Origin: Ferruginibacter sp. | GTDB lineage: Bacteria > Bacteroidota > Bacteroidia > Chitinophagales > Chitinophagaceae | Direction: 5' to 3' | Length of the DNA: 64,000 bases | Assembly: GCF_028288465.1 (NCBI RefSeq) | Contig: NZ_JAQBNR010000050.1 | Location: 124,001 to 188,000, forward strand | In this document: positions 35,371 through 44,529 of the stretch, piece by piece | How positions within the stretch are numbered: position 1 is the stretch's first letter | Layout: each line of letters opens with the position of its first letter | Translations under genes and position numbers: made by a program | The notes under the pieces: model-generated | Told to the model about the DNA's origin: nothing | What the model saw: the letters and a program-made list of their open reading frames with translations, nothing else | Database searches by the model: none

Positions 35371-35545
35371 TTTCTACTCTGAATCTCAACCCAGAAATTG
35401 CTTAAGGGAGTTTCTGTACGAATTGTTGAAGTCCTCAACCAGCAGTAGTTGCAAGACTCGCCGACTGACAGGAGTACATATATTTACAAGCGTATTGTGT
35501 AGACAATTGGATGGATTTTTTCCTTATAGGTCGGCGATTTATGCA
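35371..35545 (+). repeat. Dispersed structured repeat family 1, unit D (full beta type)
   Basis: TTCTACTCTGAATCTCAACCC head, then GTCCTCAACCAGCAGTAGTTGC, TCGCCGAC at 35458-35465 and its inverse GTCGGCGA at 35530-35537. It fuses to the 3' end of the M13 pseudogene and is the copy most distant from the others. Confidence 0.65.
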
Positions 35546-35685
35546 GGTTACCCAAATTGATAGGCTTCATGATCAGCGCAGAGACTTGCCTGGTAAGCAA
35601 ACCAAAAATTGTTTGGCGCAGTGATAAAAAACTTCAGCATGCTTTGTATTTCATTCATTTTTTGGGTATAGAAGAATGCATTTGG

Positions 35686-37302
35686 CTATTGTCGTAACGA
35701 AAATGGGATGGCTACAAAACCATTGCTTTGATCTATATCTATGGGCGATAGTTGAATATCCCGATTAACTTTGGGATCTTTAAATTTTAATTTTATCGTG
35801 GGGGTAAACTGCCATCGGTCATGACCATTAACAAAAATCCATACAATTAACACTCCATCTTGTAGTAGTTCATTATTAGTAGCTCCCTTAAGATCCAAAG
35901 GAAAATCATTTGAAGAGTTATCAGGAAATTTCGTCCCTTGATTATTATTGATTAGGTCCCCGTACGCGATTGGGGTTATGTCTGGATTTGCTTTGTTGAG
36001 TGCAGCTGCATAGTTGACACCTAAAGTTCTATTATCGAAAATATAAACTCTTAAGCCGGTAGTCTTATCTTTACCATCATTACCATTATCAAAGTGAACT
36101 GTTGCAGACATTAAAGGTGATTTAATTTTTATATTTTCTGTATTAACCGTGTAATCGGTGGTCGACGAAACTCGGGCAGGAGAATTGTCACTCAAATAAG
36201 CTACTGAATAACTAATTGGTCTAGGTGGATCCCGAAGTATATCAAACGTATCTTTTGCACTTATAAAATTTGCTAATCCTGTTATTTTATCGCCCGCTAA
36301 ATAATCAGTTGCTGCCCCACGAGAACCTCCAATGATATAGCTTTGGATAAACGACTCGTTTAATATCTTTTTTGTTCCACCGCTAATATTGACTTTGCCT
36401 CCAGTATTTAAACTTCCGAATGATGCATTAAGCGAGGCTTCAACATCAGATGCACTCTCTTTAGATTCTATCAGAACCCATAATTCTCTGCCATAAGAAA
36501 CAGAGCTTACATAACATAGAGGGTTGGCTGAAGTATTATGTGAATTACTATCAATGTAATTTAATAAACTTTTATATCCATCTTCTTTAATATAAGAAGT
36601 AGGGTAATGAGGTGGCTCACAAGAAACGGTGAAGTATTTTTCTACAAATCGTACTAAAAATTTAGAATAAGTTCCATCTTTGCTTATTGATAAGGCGCCA
36701 TTTATTGCACCAGTTGCCCACTTATATGATGCATTAAATTTCAGGAAAGCTTGGTCCATGCTGTAAACTTGTGTCACCGAATAAGTAATATCAGCTCCCA
36801 TTGCGGAATTAGTTTCTTGCTTTAATATTTTTTGAATACTGTCGTTGATATTAGCAAGGTTGGGGTCTTTCACTATTCTACTTACTGAAAACGCTCCTTT
36901 TTGGTAAAAATCACTTATCGTAATTGTAAGAGGGTTTCTTGACGTGTTTACTGGAATTAAAATTCCATCTGGCAACCCTTTTCCTTGTACTAAAGCACCA
37001 GGATAAAAAGATTGAACGTTTGGGTCGAAAGCGACAATTTTCTCAAATTGACTAGTAAGTTTATGTTGCTCGGTTGTCTTCGTTCCATGTTCTTCTGAAT
37101 TGTCAATTTTTTCTGTAGTTACCTTTATAACATCACCGGATGGATTAACAGACAATTTTTGTTCATTTACTATTAGGCTGTCAATTTTCTTTGCTGTTGA
37201 TTTAGAATCTAAACTATTATCAGTTTCTGAATTATTACAGGAATAAAAAAATGTCGTACTAAGAATGAGTACTGATAGAAATAAAGTGTAGTTTTTAGCC
37301 AT
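35686..37302 (-). CDS. Cholesterol-dependent-cytolysin-like (thiol-activated cytolysin family) lipoprotein
   Basis: 538 residues from the ATG at 37302 (MAKNYTLFLSVLILSTTFFYSC), a lipoprotein-type signal with Cys after FYS. The CDC domains 1-3 are recognisable: PNVQSFYPGALVQGKGLPDG (the YPGALVQG hallmark), DITYSVTQVYSMDQAFLKFN, CYVSSVSYGRELWVLIES (CDC VSSVAYGR), and PPRPISYSVAYLSDNSPARVSSTTDY (CDC PISYTSVFLKDN). The C-terminal 150 residues differ: no Trp-rich undecapeptide ECTGLAWEWWR and no obvious cholesterol-binding loop. This fits the CDC-like branch found in Bacteroidota, thought to form pores on non-cholesterol targets. The gene is markedly AT-rich next to its neighbours and stands alone, suggesting transfer. 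Target and partner are unknown. Confidence 0.8.
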   Translation of the reverse strand: MAKNYTLFLSVLILSTTFFYSCNNSETDNSLDSKSTAKKIDSLIVNEQKLSVNPSGDVIKVTTEKIDNSEEHGTKTTEQHKLTSQFEKIVAFDPNVQSFYPGALVQGKGLPDGILIPVNTSRNPLTITISDFYQKGAFSVSRIVKDPNLANINDSIQKILKQETNSAMGADITYSVTQVYSMDQAFLKFNASYKWATGAINGALSISKDGTYSKFLVRFVEKYFTVSCEPPHYPTSYIKEDGYKSLLNYIDSNSHNTSANPLCYVSSVSYGRELWVLIESKESASDVEASLNASFGSLNTGGKVNISGGTKKILNESFIQSYIIGGSRGAATDYLAGDKITGLANFISAKDTFDILRDPPRPISYSVAYLSDNSPARVSSTTDYTVNTENIKIKSPLMSATVHFDNGNDGKDKTTGLRVYIFDNRTLGVNYAAALNKANPDITPIAYGDLINNNQGTKFPDNSSNDFPLDLKGATNNELLQDGVLIVWIFVNGHDRWQFTPTIKLKFKDPKVNRDIQLSPIDIDQSNGFVAIPFSLRQ

Positions 37303-37769
37303 GGTTAATTTTTTTATTTGGTTATGTGAGTCGTAAATAAAGGTGATGTACAACTTTTAATATTTGCTACAGGCGTGGGTTTTTATAATATCTAGCCCGG
37401 AACTGTTGCTCGGTCTGTGATATTGTTAATGTTGAGACCTGTTGTTGAGACTTATTCTCCATCAAAACCTTGCTAGATTTGACACTGAATGTTTCCGGTT
37501 TTGTGTTTGGTTACTTGCATGGTCGTTAGCACATCAGATATATACATTACCCTCGAAATTCCTAAATCACTTTTGTTCCCTAGCCAAGAAATCTACTGTT
37601 GATTACATTATGGAAAATATCTTTTCTCATTATAGTAACCATTTTTATTTCAACAAAAGTATGTTGTGTGCTTAAATCAAACCAGAGGGAAAACCCCATA
37701 ACCTCATCAGGAAAAACCCTGATAAATTTTCATGGAAAAACTGCCTGTTGAATAATTTAACTTTGGCGG
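37303..37769. other. Intergenic region between cytolysin-like gene and response regulator
   Basis: This 467-bp AT-rich divergent gap has one 77-residue open frame (37442-37675) without family features; I do not call it a gene. A TAACTTTG -7 box at 37758-37765 serves the regulator. Confidence 0.45.
37758..37769 (+). promoter_or_regulatory. TAnnTTTG -7 box 4 nt before the LuxR-type regulator
   Basis: TAACTTTG (37758-37765), GCGG, then ATG at 37770: the same 4-nt spacing as at both vsr genes. A leaderless mRNA is expected. Confidence 0.55.
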
Positions 37770-38411
37770 ATGACTACCATTGCGCTGGTTGATGACCATA
37801 AAATATTCAGTGATTCGCTTGCAAGTTTAATCAACGACTTCGAGGGGTTTACTGTTTGCTGGTCGGCACAGGATGGAGCCAAGGCAATCCAGCTACTGCA
37901 GCAAAATGCGCAACAGCCGGATATTGTTTTCCTGGATATTGTGATGCCGGGCATGAGTGGTTTGGAAGTAGCCAAATGGATTTGCGAAAATAGAAAGGAT
38001 ATTAAATTGCTGGCGCTTACCATGGAGGAGGATGACAACAGCGTGATACAAATGCTGCAGTATGGCGTAAGAGGTTACCTGCTAAAAAATATCGGTGCAC
38101 AAGAATTGCGTATGGCATTGGAGCAGGTAGTGAAGTTTGGTTATTATTATACACCCATCATTACCAGCAACATTCACAAGCACGTAGAGAAAAAAAATCA
38201 ATCGGGCAATGTGCCTGAGATAAAAGACCGGGAGAAAGAATTGCTGAATCACCTGTGTACAGAAATGCCGTATGCTGAGATAGCAAAAAAAATGTTTCTC
38301 AGTGAGTCAACGGTGGACACCTACCGGGCAAGACTGTTTGAAAAGTTCGAAGTAAAAAACAGGATCGGCCTGATTTTAAAAGCGGTCAACATGGGTCTCG
38401 TCAAATTGTAA
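37770..38411 (+). CDS. NarL/FixJ-family response regulator (receiver plus LuxR HTH)
   Basis: 213 residues. Receiver: IALVDDHKIFSDSL, PDIVFLDIVMPGMSGLEV with the phospho-Asp near residue 59, LALTMEEDD and GYLLKNIG with the Lys. The LuxR-type HTH is at about 150-210: KDREKELLNHLCTEMPYAEIAKKMFLSESTVDTYRARLFEKF. It converges with the 38376-40274 kinase, with which it overlaps by 36 nt at the 3' ends, and the two are almost certainly partners. Confidence 0.92.
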   Translation: MTTIALVDDHKIFSDSLASLINDFEGFTVCWSAQDGAKAIQLLQQNAQQPDIVFLDIVMPGMSGLEVAKWICENRKDIKLLALTMEEDDNSVIQMLQYGVRGYLLKNIGAQELRMALEQVVKFGYYYTPIITSNIHKHVEKKNQSGNVPEIKDREKELLNHLCTEMPYAEIAKKMFLSESTVDTYRARLFEKFEVKNRIGLILKAVNMGLVKL

Positions 38412-40274
38412 GGGTATTTCAATATGGATGGCAGTGCCTTTTTCCTTTGCGGTATGCAATAGAAATTTTCCCTTTAAATACAACACCCTGCTCTCTGCAC
38501 TTTGCAACCCAAGCGATTTTTTTTGATCGCCATTGGTGAGCAGAAACCCCTGGCCATTGTCTGCAATATTTACCATCACTGCGTCGCAGTCGGCTTTTAT
38601 CTCTACACTGATCAGGCTGCCTTTGCTGTGCCTGGCAGCATTCAATACCAGCTCGCAAATGATGCGGTATAAATTGGTCTGTAAATCAATACTGAGGATT
38701 GACTGCACCTCGTGTTTAAAATCAATCTTTTTATTATACAATTGCTGGATTGAATCAAGGTATTCTTTCAGCGTACTGATAAGGCCATTGGAGGAAAGTC
38801 CTTTGGGCATCAGGTTATGCGCCACATTGCGTATCTCGGCAATGGAATCATCAATGATACCTTCCGTTTTTACGACCACGCCATTCAACAGGGCCGGGTC
38901 TTTAGTATGCACAATGCGGCCAAAATTTATTTTAAGCGCTGCCAGCAGCGGACCAATATTGTCGTGCAGATCCGCCGCTATTCTTTTTCTTTCATGGTCC
39001 TGCACACTTACCAGTCTTTTTAAGGTTTCTGTTTGTTCCTGTTCCAGTGCGAGTACCTGCTTTTCCCGCGCTTTCATTTGTTCCAGCAAACTAAAGAACA
39101 GGCCAAATGCCATGATGGTAATCTCAAGTAAACTGCCCACTGTAAGGCCGTGTTCGTTCAGGAAAAAGCTGCTGATAACGCCTGCCGTCGCAAACACCTG
39201 CATGAAGGCCATTACTGCAACAGCAAACATGGCAGCCGAAAATATTTTGGCAGTGATGCCCGTTTTGAACAGCAGGAGCGGTATGCAAACAACGAGTAAA
39301 ATGGAGGCAATTAAACCAGCATGCCATAATGCAACGAGACCATATTTCAGCGAAGGAAGCAGATTGGCATCAAGGAACGATAACATAAAGCTGATCATGA
39401 TCACCAGGCCATAGAGCGTCCATTGAATGATTGCTTTAATCCAGCGATGGTTGAGCAGTTGTTGTTGGAAGACCAGCTGTAAAACGAGGATGAGGAAGAA
39501 ACAGGCACCCAAACTGCTGACCGGTTTAATGATTTCATTGATGACAGGCACCCGCGGATAAAACAAAGGAAAGAGCCTTCCGTAATGCGCCAATACCCAA
39601 CCGGCAAAGCAAAGGATGTATCCGGTGTAAGCAGCAAACTCAGGCTTCTTAAAATGGAATAAAGCCACCGTAATTACAATCAGGATCATACTGACCACAC
39701 CGATGTAAAAATAAACCACCCTGTCGTACGCCAGGTATTTCAGCTGTAGTGCATCTTTATCCAGTATTTCATAATGTACGTTTATGTTCTTCTGACTGGC
39801 TTTTAGTGCGATGAGATAAAAAGATGGAACAGGCCCAACGTTGACAATTGCTGTATGCCAGTTGTACAATTTGTTTTTGTAGGCCATTGCATTGCCACCC
39901 TGGTACAATAACTGTCTTTCGCCATTGGTAAATACCCGGTAAATGGCAACGGAATCAAGGCTGGTATTATCAATGGAAAGCCGCTGATCGTTTTCAATTG
40001 CGGCAGCATTGAGTTTTAATAAAATGTAGTGATAGGCGCTCCCCGTAAGGCCAAAGTTGATTTGATTGTCCGGGAATTTGGAGAAGCGGAATAAAGCCAG
40101 GTGCAATTCGTCAAGGGTCTGCTCCGGTTCCAGGTTGTTTGTAAATATCCGGACGCTATCAAATACAGTCAACGGTTGAGCATTGGTGAAACCAACTGCT
40201 GAGGCCAATAATAGCAATAAAAAAATATGCTTTTCCCTGCCGGTTTTTAGAAGCGAATTATAGAGTATTGACAT
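38376..40274 (-). CDS. 7TMR-DISM sensor histidine kinase (HisKA_3 type)
   Basis: 632 residues. Signal peptide to about FTNAQ (residue 33), a periplasmic beta-rich DISM extracellular domain to about 190, then seven hydrophobic helices (about 200-390). A coiled coil with LEQEQTETLKRL connects to VQDHERKRIAADLHDNIGPLLAAL, the HisKA_3 phospho-His motif, and an HATPase with ICELVLNAARHS and GQGFL. Such kinases sense small carbohydrate or lipid ligands outside and pair with NarL-type regulators; the neighbour fits that. The 36-nt tail-to-tail overlap with the regulator gene means the two transcripts must be complementary at their ends. Confidence 0.9.
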   Translation of the reverse strand: MSILYNSLLKTGREKHIFLLLLLASAVGFTNAQPLTVFDSVRIFTNNLEPEQTLDELHLALFRFSKFPDNQINFGLTGSAYHYILLKLNAAAIENDQRLSIDNTSLDSVAIYRVFTNGERQLLYQGGNAMAYKNKLYNWHTAIVNVGPVPSFYLIALKASQKNINVHYEILDKDALQLKYLAYDRVVYFYIGVVSMILIVITVALFHFKKPEFAAYTGYILCFAGWVLAHYGRLFPLFYPRVPVINEIIKPVSSLGACFFLILVLQLVFQQQLLNHRWIKAIIQWTLYGLVIMISFMLSFLDANLLPSLKYGLVALWHAGLIASILLVVCIPLLLFKTGITAKIFSAAMFAVAVMAFMQVFATAGVISSFFLNEHGLTVGSLLEITIMAFGLFFSLLEQMKAREKQVLALEQEQTETLKRLVSVQDHERKRIAADLHDNIGPLLAALKINFGRIVHTKDPALLNGVVVKTEGIIDDSIAEIRNVAHNLMPKGLSSNGLISTLKEYLDSIQQLYNKKIDFKHEVQSILSIDLQTNLYRIICELVLNAARHSKGSLISVEIKADCDAVMVNIADNGQGFLLTNGDQKKSLGLQSAESRVLYLKGKFLLHTAKEKGTAIHIEIPLQFDETHVDRF

Positions 40275-40758
40275 AATTAATTAAATGAAGTAGTACATGC
40301 TTCAATCAATTATGGCACAGAGGTAGATTGTTTAATAAAAAAATGTAAAAGAGGATTGGAAATAAATACTAACAGCCGGATGATGTAATAAAAACATCTT
40401 TGATAATTCATGCAGTTAGTTCAACTTTTATTCTTGTAAAGAATAATGATACGGTTAAATTAAAAAATAAAACCGAGTATTACTATTGATTTTAATAATT
40501 TGTTTCAGGTGAGCAAAAACGGTAGTGAAAAACATGTGTATTAAGAAAAGTAACACATTGGTATGGAGAAGGGGCGGGCATTGGGCCCTGAAGAAAAAAA
40601 TCAACCCGGTAAATTTACAATGGTTAGCCGGTTCGTTTGTGCAAACGATATATTACCTTACCTTGTAAAAAATGCCAATGGCACGTAACCCGTGCTTCTG
40701 ATTCTGCCTTGCCGCGGCGCCCGCATTACCAATGATTGTAACTTCTTAAAAAAATGAT
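40275..40758. other. Intergenic region with promoter of the MORN gene
   Basis: This 484-bp divergent gap is AT-rich on the kinase side and holds no coding frame. The promoter at 40636-40666 is listed separately. Confidence 0.4.
40636..40666 (+). promoter_or_regulatory. Probable promoter of the MORN-repeat gene
   Basis: TTTG (40636-40639), 19-nt spacer, TACCTTGT (40659-40666). The spacing matches the 19 nt seen at the VOC and rimP promoters; the -7 box has the G one base early. Leader of about 85 nt to the ATG. Confidence 0.5.
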
Positions 40759-41478
40759 ATGAAACTAACCCCTGTTGTTTTACTTGTTTTGGCTGTCAGC
40801 TTTTTCATAAATATTGTCGCTGCGCAGGACAGCAGCAAGGCTTGTAAAGTTGCGCTGATGGACCTGGCAGGCAAGTATACCGGTGATTGTAAAAACGGGC
40901 TGGCCAATGGCAAGGGTGAGGCCACCGGCTTAAATCACTACAAGGGTATTTTCAGGAATGGTTTGCCGAACGGTGCCGGCGTTTACAACTACAGTGACAG
41001 TACCTGGTACTCCGGCAATTTCCAGGATGGCATCAAGGAAGGGAAAGGCGAATTGCATTACATGCGGGGCAGTTTACCGGACAGCATTCTGTCAGGATTC
41101 TGGAGTGGTGGAGAATACAGGGGAGGAAAATACATTACCTACCTGCTAAACGGCACCACCTTTTTCGATAACGTTGAGGTGATCCCTTCAAAAGAAAGTG
41201 GCCATATATTAAAGATAGAAATTTCTACTACCAGCGGTGCAGCCAATGTTGCGCCTCCGTCCGGAAACCCGGTGCTTACGCTTACCAGTTTAACGCCTGT
41301 CAACGCGGTATTTGCCAATAGAACCTCTAACTTTGCAACTGCAACCAAAAGTTCTGTTTCGTATGAAATAAGCCAGTTTCCTGCCCATTTCTTTGCCACC
41401 CTTTCCAACGGAGAAACATTTAACCTGGAGCTGTACAAAGCCGCCAACTGGACGGTGAGGCTATACCGCAACCAATAA
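40759..41478 (+). CDS. MORN-repeat exported protein
   Basis: 239 residues with a signal peptide ending in VAAQ near residue 22. Residues about 33-95 are MORN repeats: GKYTGDCKNGLANGKGEATG, YKGIFRNGLPNGAGVYNY and WYSGNFQDGIKEGKGELHY. MORN modules form a small beta meander and bind lipids or proteins. The C-terminal half (SLTPVNAVFANRTSNFATAT, EISQFPAHFFATLSNG) is a beta-rich domain of unknown role. It precedes the M13 peptidase by 156 bp and may be co-transcribed. Confidence 0.75.
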   Translation: MKLTPVVLLVLAVSFFINIVAAQDSSKACKVALMDLAGKYTGDCKNGLANGKGEATGLNHYKGIFRNGLPNGAGVYNYSDSTWYSGNFQDGIKEGKGELHYMRGSLPDSILSGFWSGGEYRGGKYITYLLNGTTFFDNVEVIPSKESGHILKIEISTTSGAANVAPPSGNPVLTLTSLTPVNAVFANRTSNFATATKSSVSYEISQFPAHFFATLSNGETFNLELYKAANWTVRLYRNQ

Positions 41479-41634
41479 TGAAAAGCAAGTGTATACCAGA
41501 AGGGAAGGTTTCACTGCGGGAACGGCAATACTACACACACAATAATTAAGATTTTCCTTTGCCTTCCGTAACGGGCCAGGTGCAATCAACATCGCTGATT
41601 TTAATTTATCTTCATTTAAACAAAGTAATTGGGT

Positions 41635-43653
41635 ATGACTAAACTGGTATTCCTTCTTGCAGTAGCCCTGTCGCTGGCTGCCTGTAACAACTATGTTGCT
41701 GCGCAAAAAAAATACATCGCCGTTGAGGGCATCGACCCGGCTAAAAAGCCCGGTGATAATTTCTTTTTATACATCAATAACAAATGGTACGATACCGCCC
41801 GGATACCGCCGTCGCAGTCGGGCGTTGGTGCTTATATGTTTATGAATTACCCGCAGCGGTTACGGTTGCAGGGTATCCTGGATAGTGTGTCGAAGGCTAC
41901 CAATACAACAGGCAGCATTGAGCAGCAGCTCGGCGATTTTTATGCTTCGGGTATGGACACCCTCACCATTGACAAACGTGGTTACGATCCCGTCAAACAT
42001 ATGCTCCGTGCAATTGACAGCATAGCTGATGTTGCAGGCCTGGTGCACTTTGCTGCCGGTGGCTTAAAAGCAGGTAATGGTTCTATACTATCTTTTAGCG
42101 TCGGGCCGGATAATAAAAACAGCCATCTTAATATTGCGCATCTATACCAAACCGGCATTGGTATGCCAGACCGCGATTACTATTTTAAAACTGATTCCCC
42201 AACGGTTGCCATACAGGCGGCATATAAAAAATACCTTACCGCTTTATTTACGTTAACAGGCAGCGATGCTGCAACCGCAGTCAGCAATGCAACACTGGTA
42301 TATGGCATAGAAAAACAATTGGCCGCGACGCATAAGACAAATATTGAACTGCGGGATGTCAATGCCAATTACAACAAAATGCCTGTAGCGGTACTTGCAA
42401 AAAAGCAACCCAACATAGGGTGGTTAAATGTATTAACTATTTTAGGAGTAACGACAGATTCGATTGATGTTGCCCAAACTGCTTACTATGATCAACTGGA
42501 CGCCTTACTGACAGGCATACACCTGGCTGACTGGAAACTGTATTTTAAAGCCAGCACCCTCAACGCTTATAGCGGTGAGTTAAGCAAGCCTTTTGGGGAT
42601 GCGGCATTTGAATATACCAAAGTGTTGAAGGGCCAGGCAGTACAAAAAGCAAGAGGTGAGCAAATAGCGGAAGCTGTGGATCAGCTATTAGGGGAAGCAT
42701 TAGGCCAATTGTATGTAAAAAAATACTTTACAGAAAATGCCAGGAAAAGGGCGCTTGAACTGGTGAATAATTTACAGCAGGCATTCGCGGCAAGAATTAA
42801 CCACCTAGACTGGATGAGCGACAGCACCAAGCAAAAGGCGAAAGAAAAATTATTTGCCATCACAAAAAAGATAGGGTATCCTGACAAATGGAGAGCCTAT
42901 AAACAGGTGCATATCGAACGCAGTACCTACTTTGAGAATGTTGTATCGGCCGCCAGCAACGATTACCGGCACCAACTGGAGAAGTTAGGTAAACCGGTCG
43001 ACAGGTCGGAGTGGTTTACTACCCCTTCTACCGTTACGGCCTATTATAATCCGGCAGCCAATGAAATTGTATTTCCGGCAGCCATTTTACAACCGCCTTA
43101 TTTTGATGAAGCCGCAGATGATGCTTTGAACTACGGCGGCATTGGCATGGTAATCGGCCATGAAATGACGCATGCCTTTGATGACGAGGGTGCCCAGTTT
43201 GATAAAGATGGCAACGTTTCCAATTGGTGGACCAAAGGTGATTACGGCAGGTTCAAGGCAAAAACGCAACAGGTTGTTGACCTGTACAGCACCTTTACAG
43301 TGCTGGATACGCTGCATGTGAAAGGAGCTTTAACCCTTGGAGAAAACACAGCAGATGTGGGTGGTGTATCCATTGCATACGATGCTTTTAAATTAACACC
43401 ACAAGGGCATGGTACAACCAGGATAGATGGGTTTACACCCGATCAAAGGTTTTGCATTTCCATTGCACGCATCTGGCGCGTGAAGATGAAAGATGCGTTT
43501 CTTCGTTACTGGATCAACAATAACCCGCACTCACCACCCATGTGGCGTGTGAATGGCCCGCTGATGAACATGCCCTATTTTCACAAGGCTTTCAATATAC
43601 AACCGGGTGATAAGATGTATGTAGCGGAGAAAGACAGGATAAAGATCTGGTAG
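41635..43653 (+). CDS. M13-family (neprilysin/PepO-like) zinc metallopeptidase, lipoprotein
   Basis: 672 residues from the ATG at 41635 (MTKLVFLLAVALSLAACNN); the frame to a TTG two codons earlier adds nothing. Lipobox LAAC. M13 hallmarks: PGDNFFLYINNKWYDTARIPPSQSG at the N-terminus, ITKKIGYPDKWRAY in the middle, NEIVFPAAILQPPYFD, then VIGHEMTHAFDDEG (HExxH zinc site), GENTADVGG (third ligand Glu) and the C-terminal NPHSPPMWRVNGP block. Full length for the family. It should degrade peptides at the periplasmic face. A dead copy of its C-terminal part lies at 34835-35338. Confidence 0.92.
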   Translation: MTKLVFLLAVALSLAACNNYVAAQKKYIAVEGIDPAKKPGDNFFLYINNKWYDTARIPPSQSGVGAYMFMNYPQRLRLQGILDSVSKATNTTGSIEQQLGDFYASGMDTLTIDKRGYDPVKHMLRAIDSIADVAGLVHFAAGGLKAGNGSILSFSVGPDNKNSHLNIAHLYQTGIGMPDRDYYFKTDSPTVAIQAAYKKYLTALFTLTGSDAATAVSNATLVYGIEKQLAATHKTNIELRDVNANYNKMPVAVLAKKQPNIGWLNVLTILGVTTDSIDVAQTAYYDQLDALLTGIHLADWKLYFKASTLNAYSGELSKPFGDAAFEYTKVLKGQAVQKARGEQIAEAVDQLLGEALGQLYVKKYFTENARKRALELVNNLQQAFAARINHLDWMSDSTKQKAKEKLFAITKKIGYPDKWRAYKQVHIERSTYFENVVSAASNDYRHQLEKLGKPVDRSEWFTTPSTVTAYYNPAANEIVFPAAILQPPYFDEAADDALNYGGIGMVIGHEMTHAFDDEGAQFDKDGNVSNWWTKGDYGRFKAKTQQVVDLYSTFTVLDTLHVKGALTLGENTADVGGVSIAYDAFKLTPQGHGTTRIDGFTPDQRFCISIARIWRVKMKDAFLRYWINNNPHSPPMWRVNGPLMNMPYFHKAFNIQPGDKMYVAEKDRIKIW

Positions 43654-43707
43654 TGGCCAAGGGTGAATTTAGACCGTTTTACCTCATTTAGCAAACTGAT
43701 TCAGCGA

Positions 43708-43752
43708 ACAAAAACCTGGTATGGCGGTTAGTCTGCCACGGGTTTTTGATTT
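43708..43752 (+). terminator. Terminator-like hairpin after the M13 peptidase
   Basis: CAAAAACC pairs with GGGTTTTTG, with an inner TGGCGG/CTGCCA helix, and runs into ATTTTTTG. It lies 55 bp after the stop. The stem is interrupted, so I am only fairly confident. Confidence 0.6.
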
Positions 43753-44529
43753 TTTGCATATTGCAACCGGTGGACGGGTTGTTGATCCGTTGGTTAGGAT
43801 AGTTAAAAATGGGATGCGCTTTTTGACCACATGACCAAATTCAAGATACCATGCGGTGAGCTTACGGGCAAAACTTTTTTCTCACCCTTATTTTTACAGG
43901 CACGCCAGCCAGGATGATGAAGGACAATTTGGAGATATTGGGATGAATCGAAAATCAATACCTGCATTGTATTAACCCATTTGGTCGGGGCCTGATATGT
44001 CAAACTCCACAACCTAAAAAAACGGGCACAGCTGTAAAGCATATTGAAGCAAATAAAAATATCATTTTTGTGAAAATGAATTTGGTCTTTTTGCACGCCG
44101 GCACGCTTTACTTCTTCCTTCAGAACTCCATACTTTGATCTTGATTTTTTCTTTAATATTAAATGTCACTACCCCCAACTACTAACACCATACTTTTATT
44201 TCATGAACTTGGTTGAGTAAGCTTAATCAACATAAATCAAGCTGCCTTTTATTCATTTTTCACTTGGTACCAATGATGCCAATCATTCTTTGTATTAGTA
44301 ATTCCCTGTTACTATCCGTTTCCCCCGGTGAATGGCATTAACGAAGTGTAACAATACAAGCATTGATACAGAATTGAGAATTGCCATCCATAAACCGGAA
44401 AGCTGGTCGTGGAGTATTATGTAATGTATCCTGGTTGACAGCTTGTTATAAAATCGGCACTGACATTGTTTTACCCAATGCGCTTACAATTACAATAACA
44501 AACTCATTTTTAAAAACCCAGCCCCGCAA
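43753..44529. other. Long intergenic region before the T9SS gene
   Basis: About 780 bp, AT-rich. The only open frame of note (43803-44096, minus, 97 residues) has no signal, no recognisable motif and irregular composition, so I do not call it. No repeat of families 1-3 is present. What the region does is unclear. Confidence 0.4.

Noticed and set aside
37442..37675. 77-residue frame between the cytolysin-like gene and the regulator
   Set aside because: No start signal, no recognisable fold and AT-rich irregular composition; most likely chance.
38533..39414. 293-residue plus-strand frame inside the kinase gene
   Set aside because: Antisense to an intact 7TMR-DISM kinase with clear motifs; Ser/Leu/Ile-rich shadow.
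43803..44096. 97-residue minus-strand frame before the T9SS gene
   Set aside because: No motif or signal, and its sequence looks like random translation; kept only as a note in the intergenic entry.
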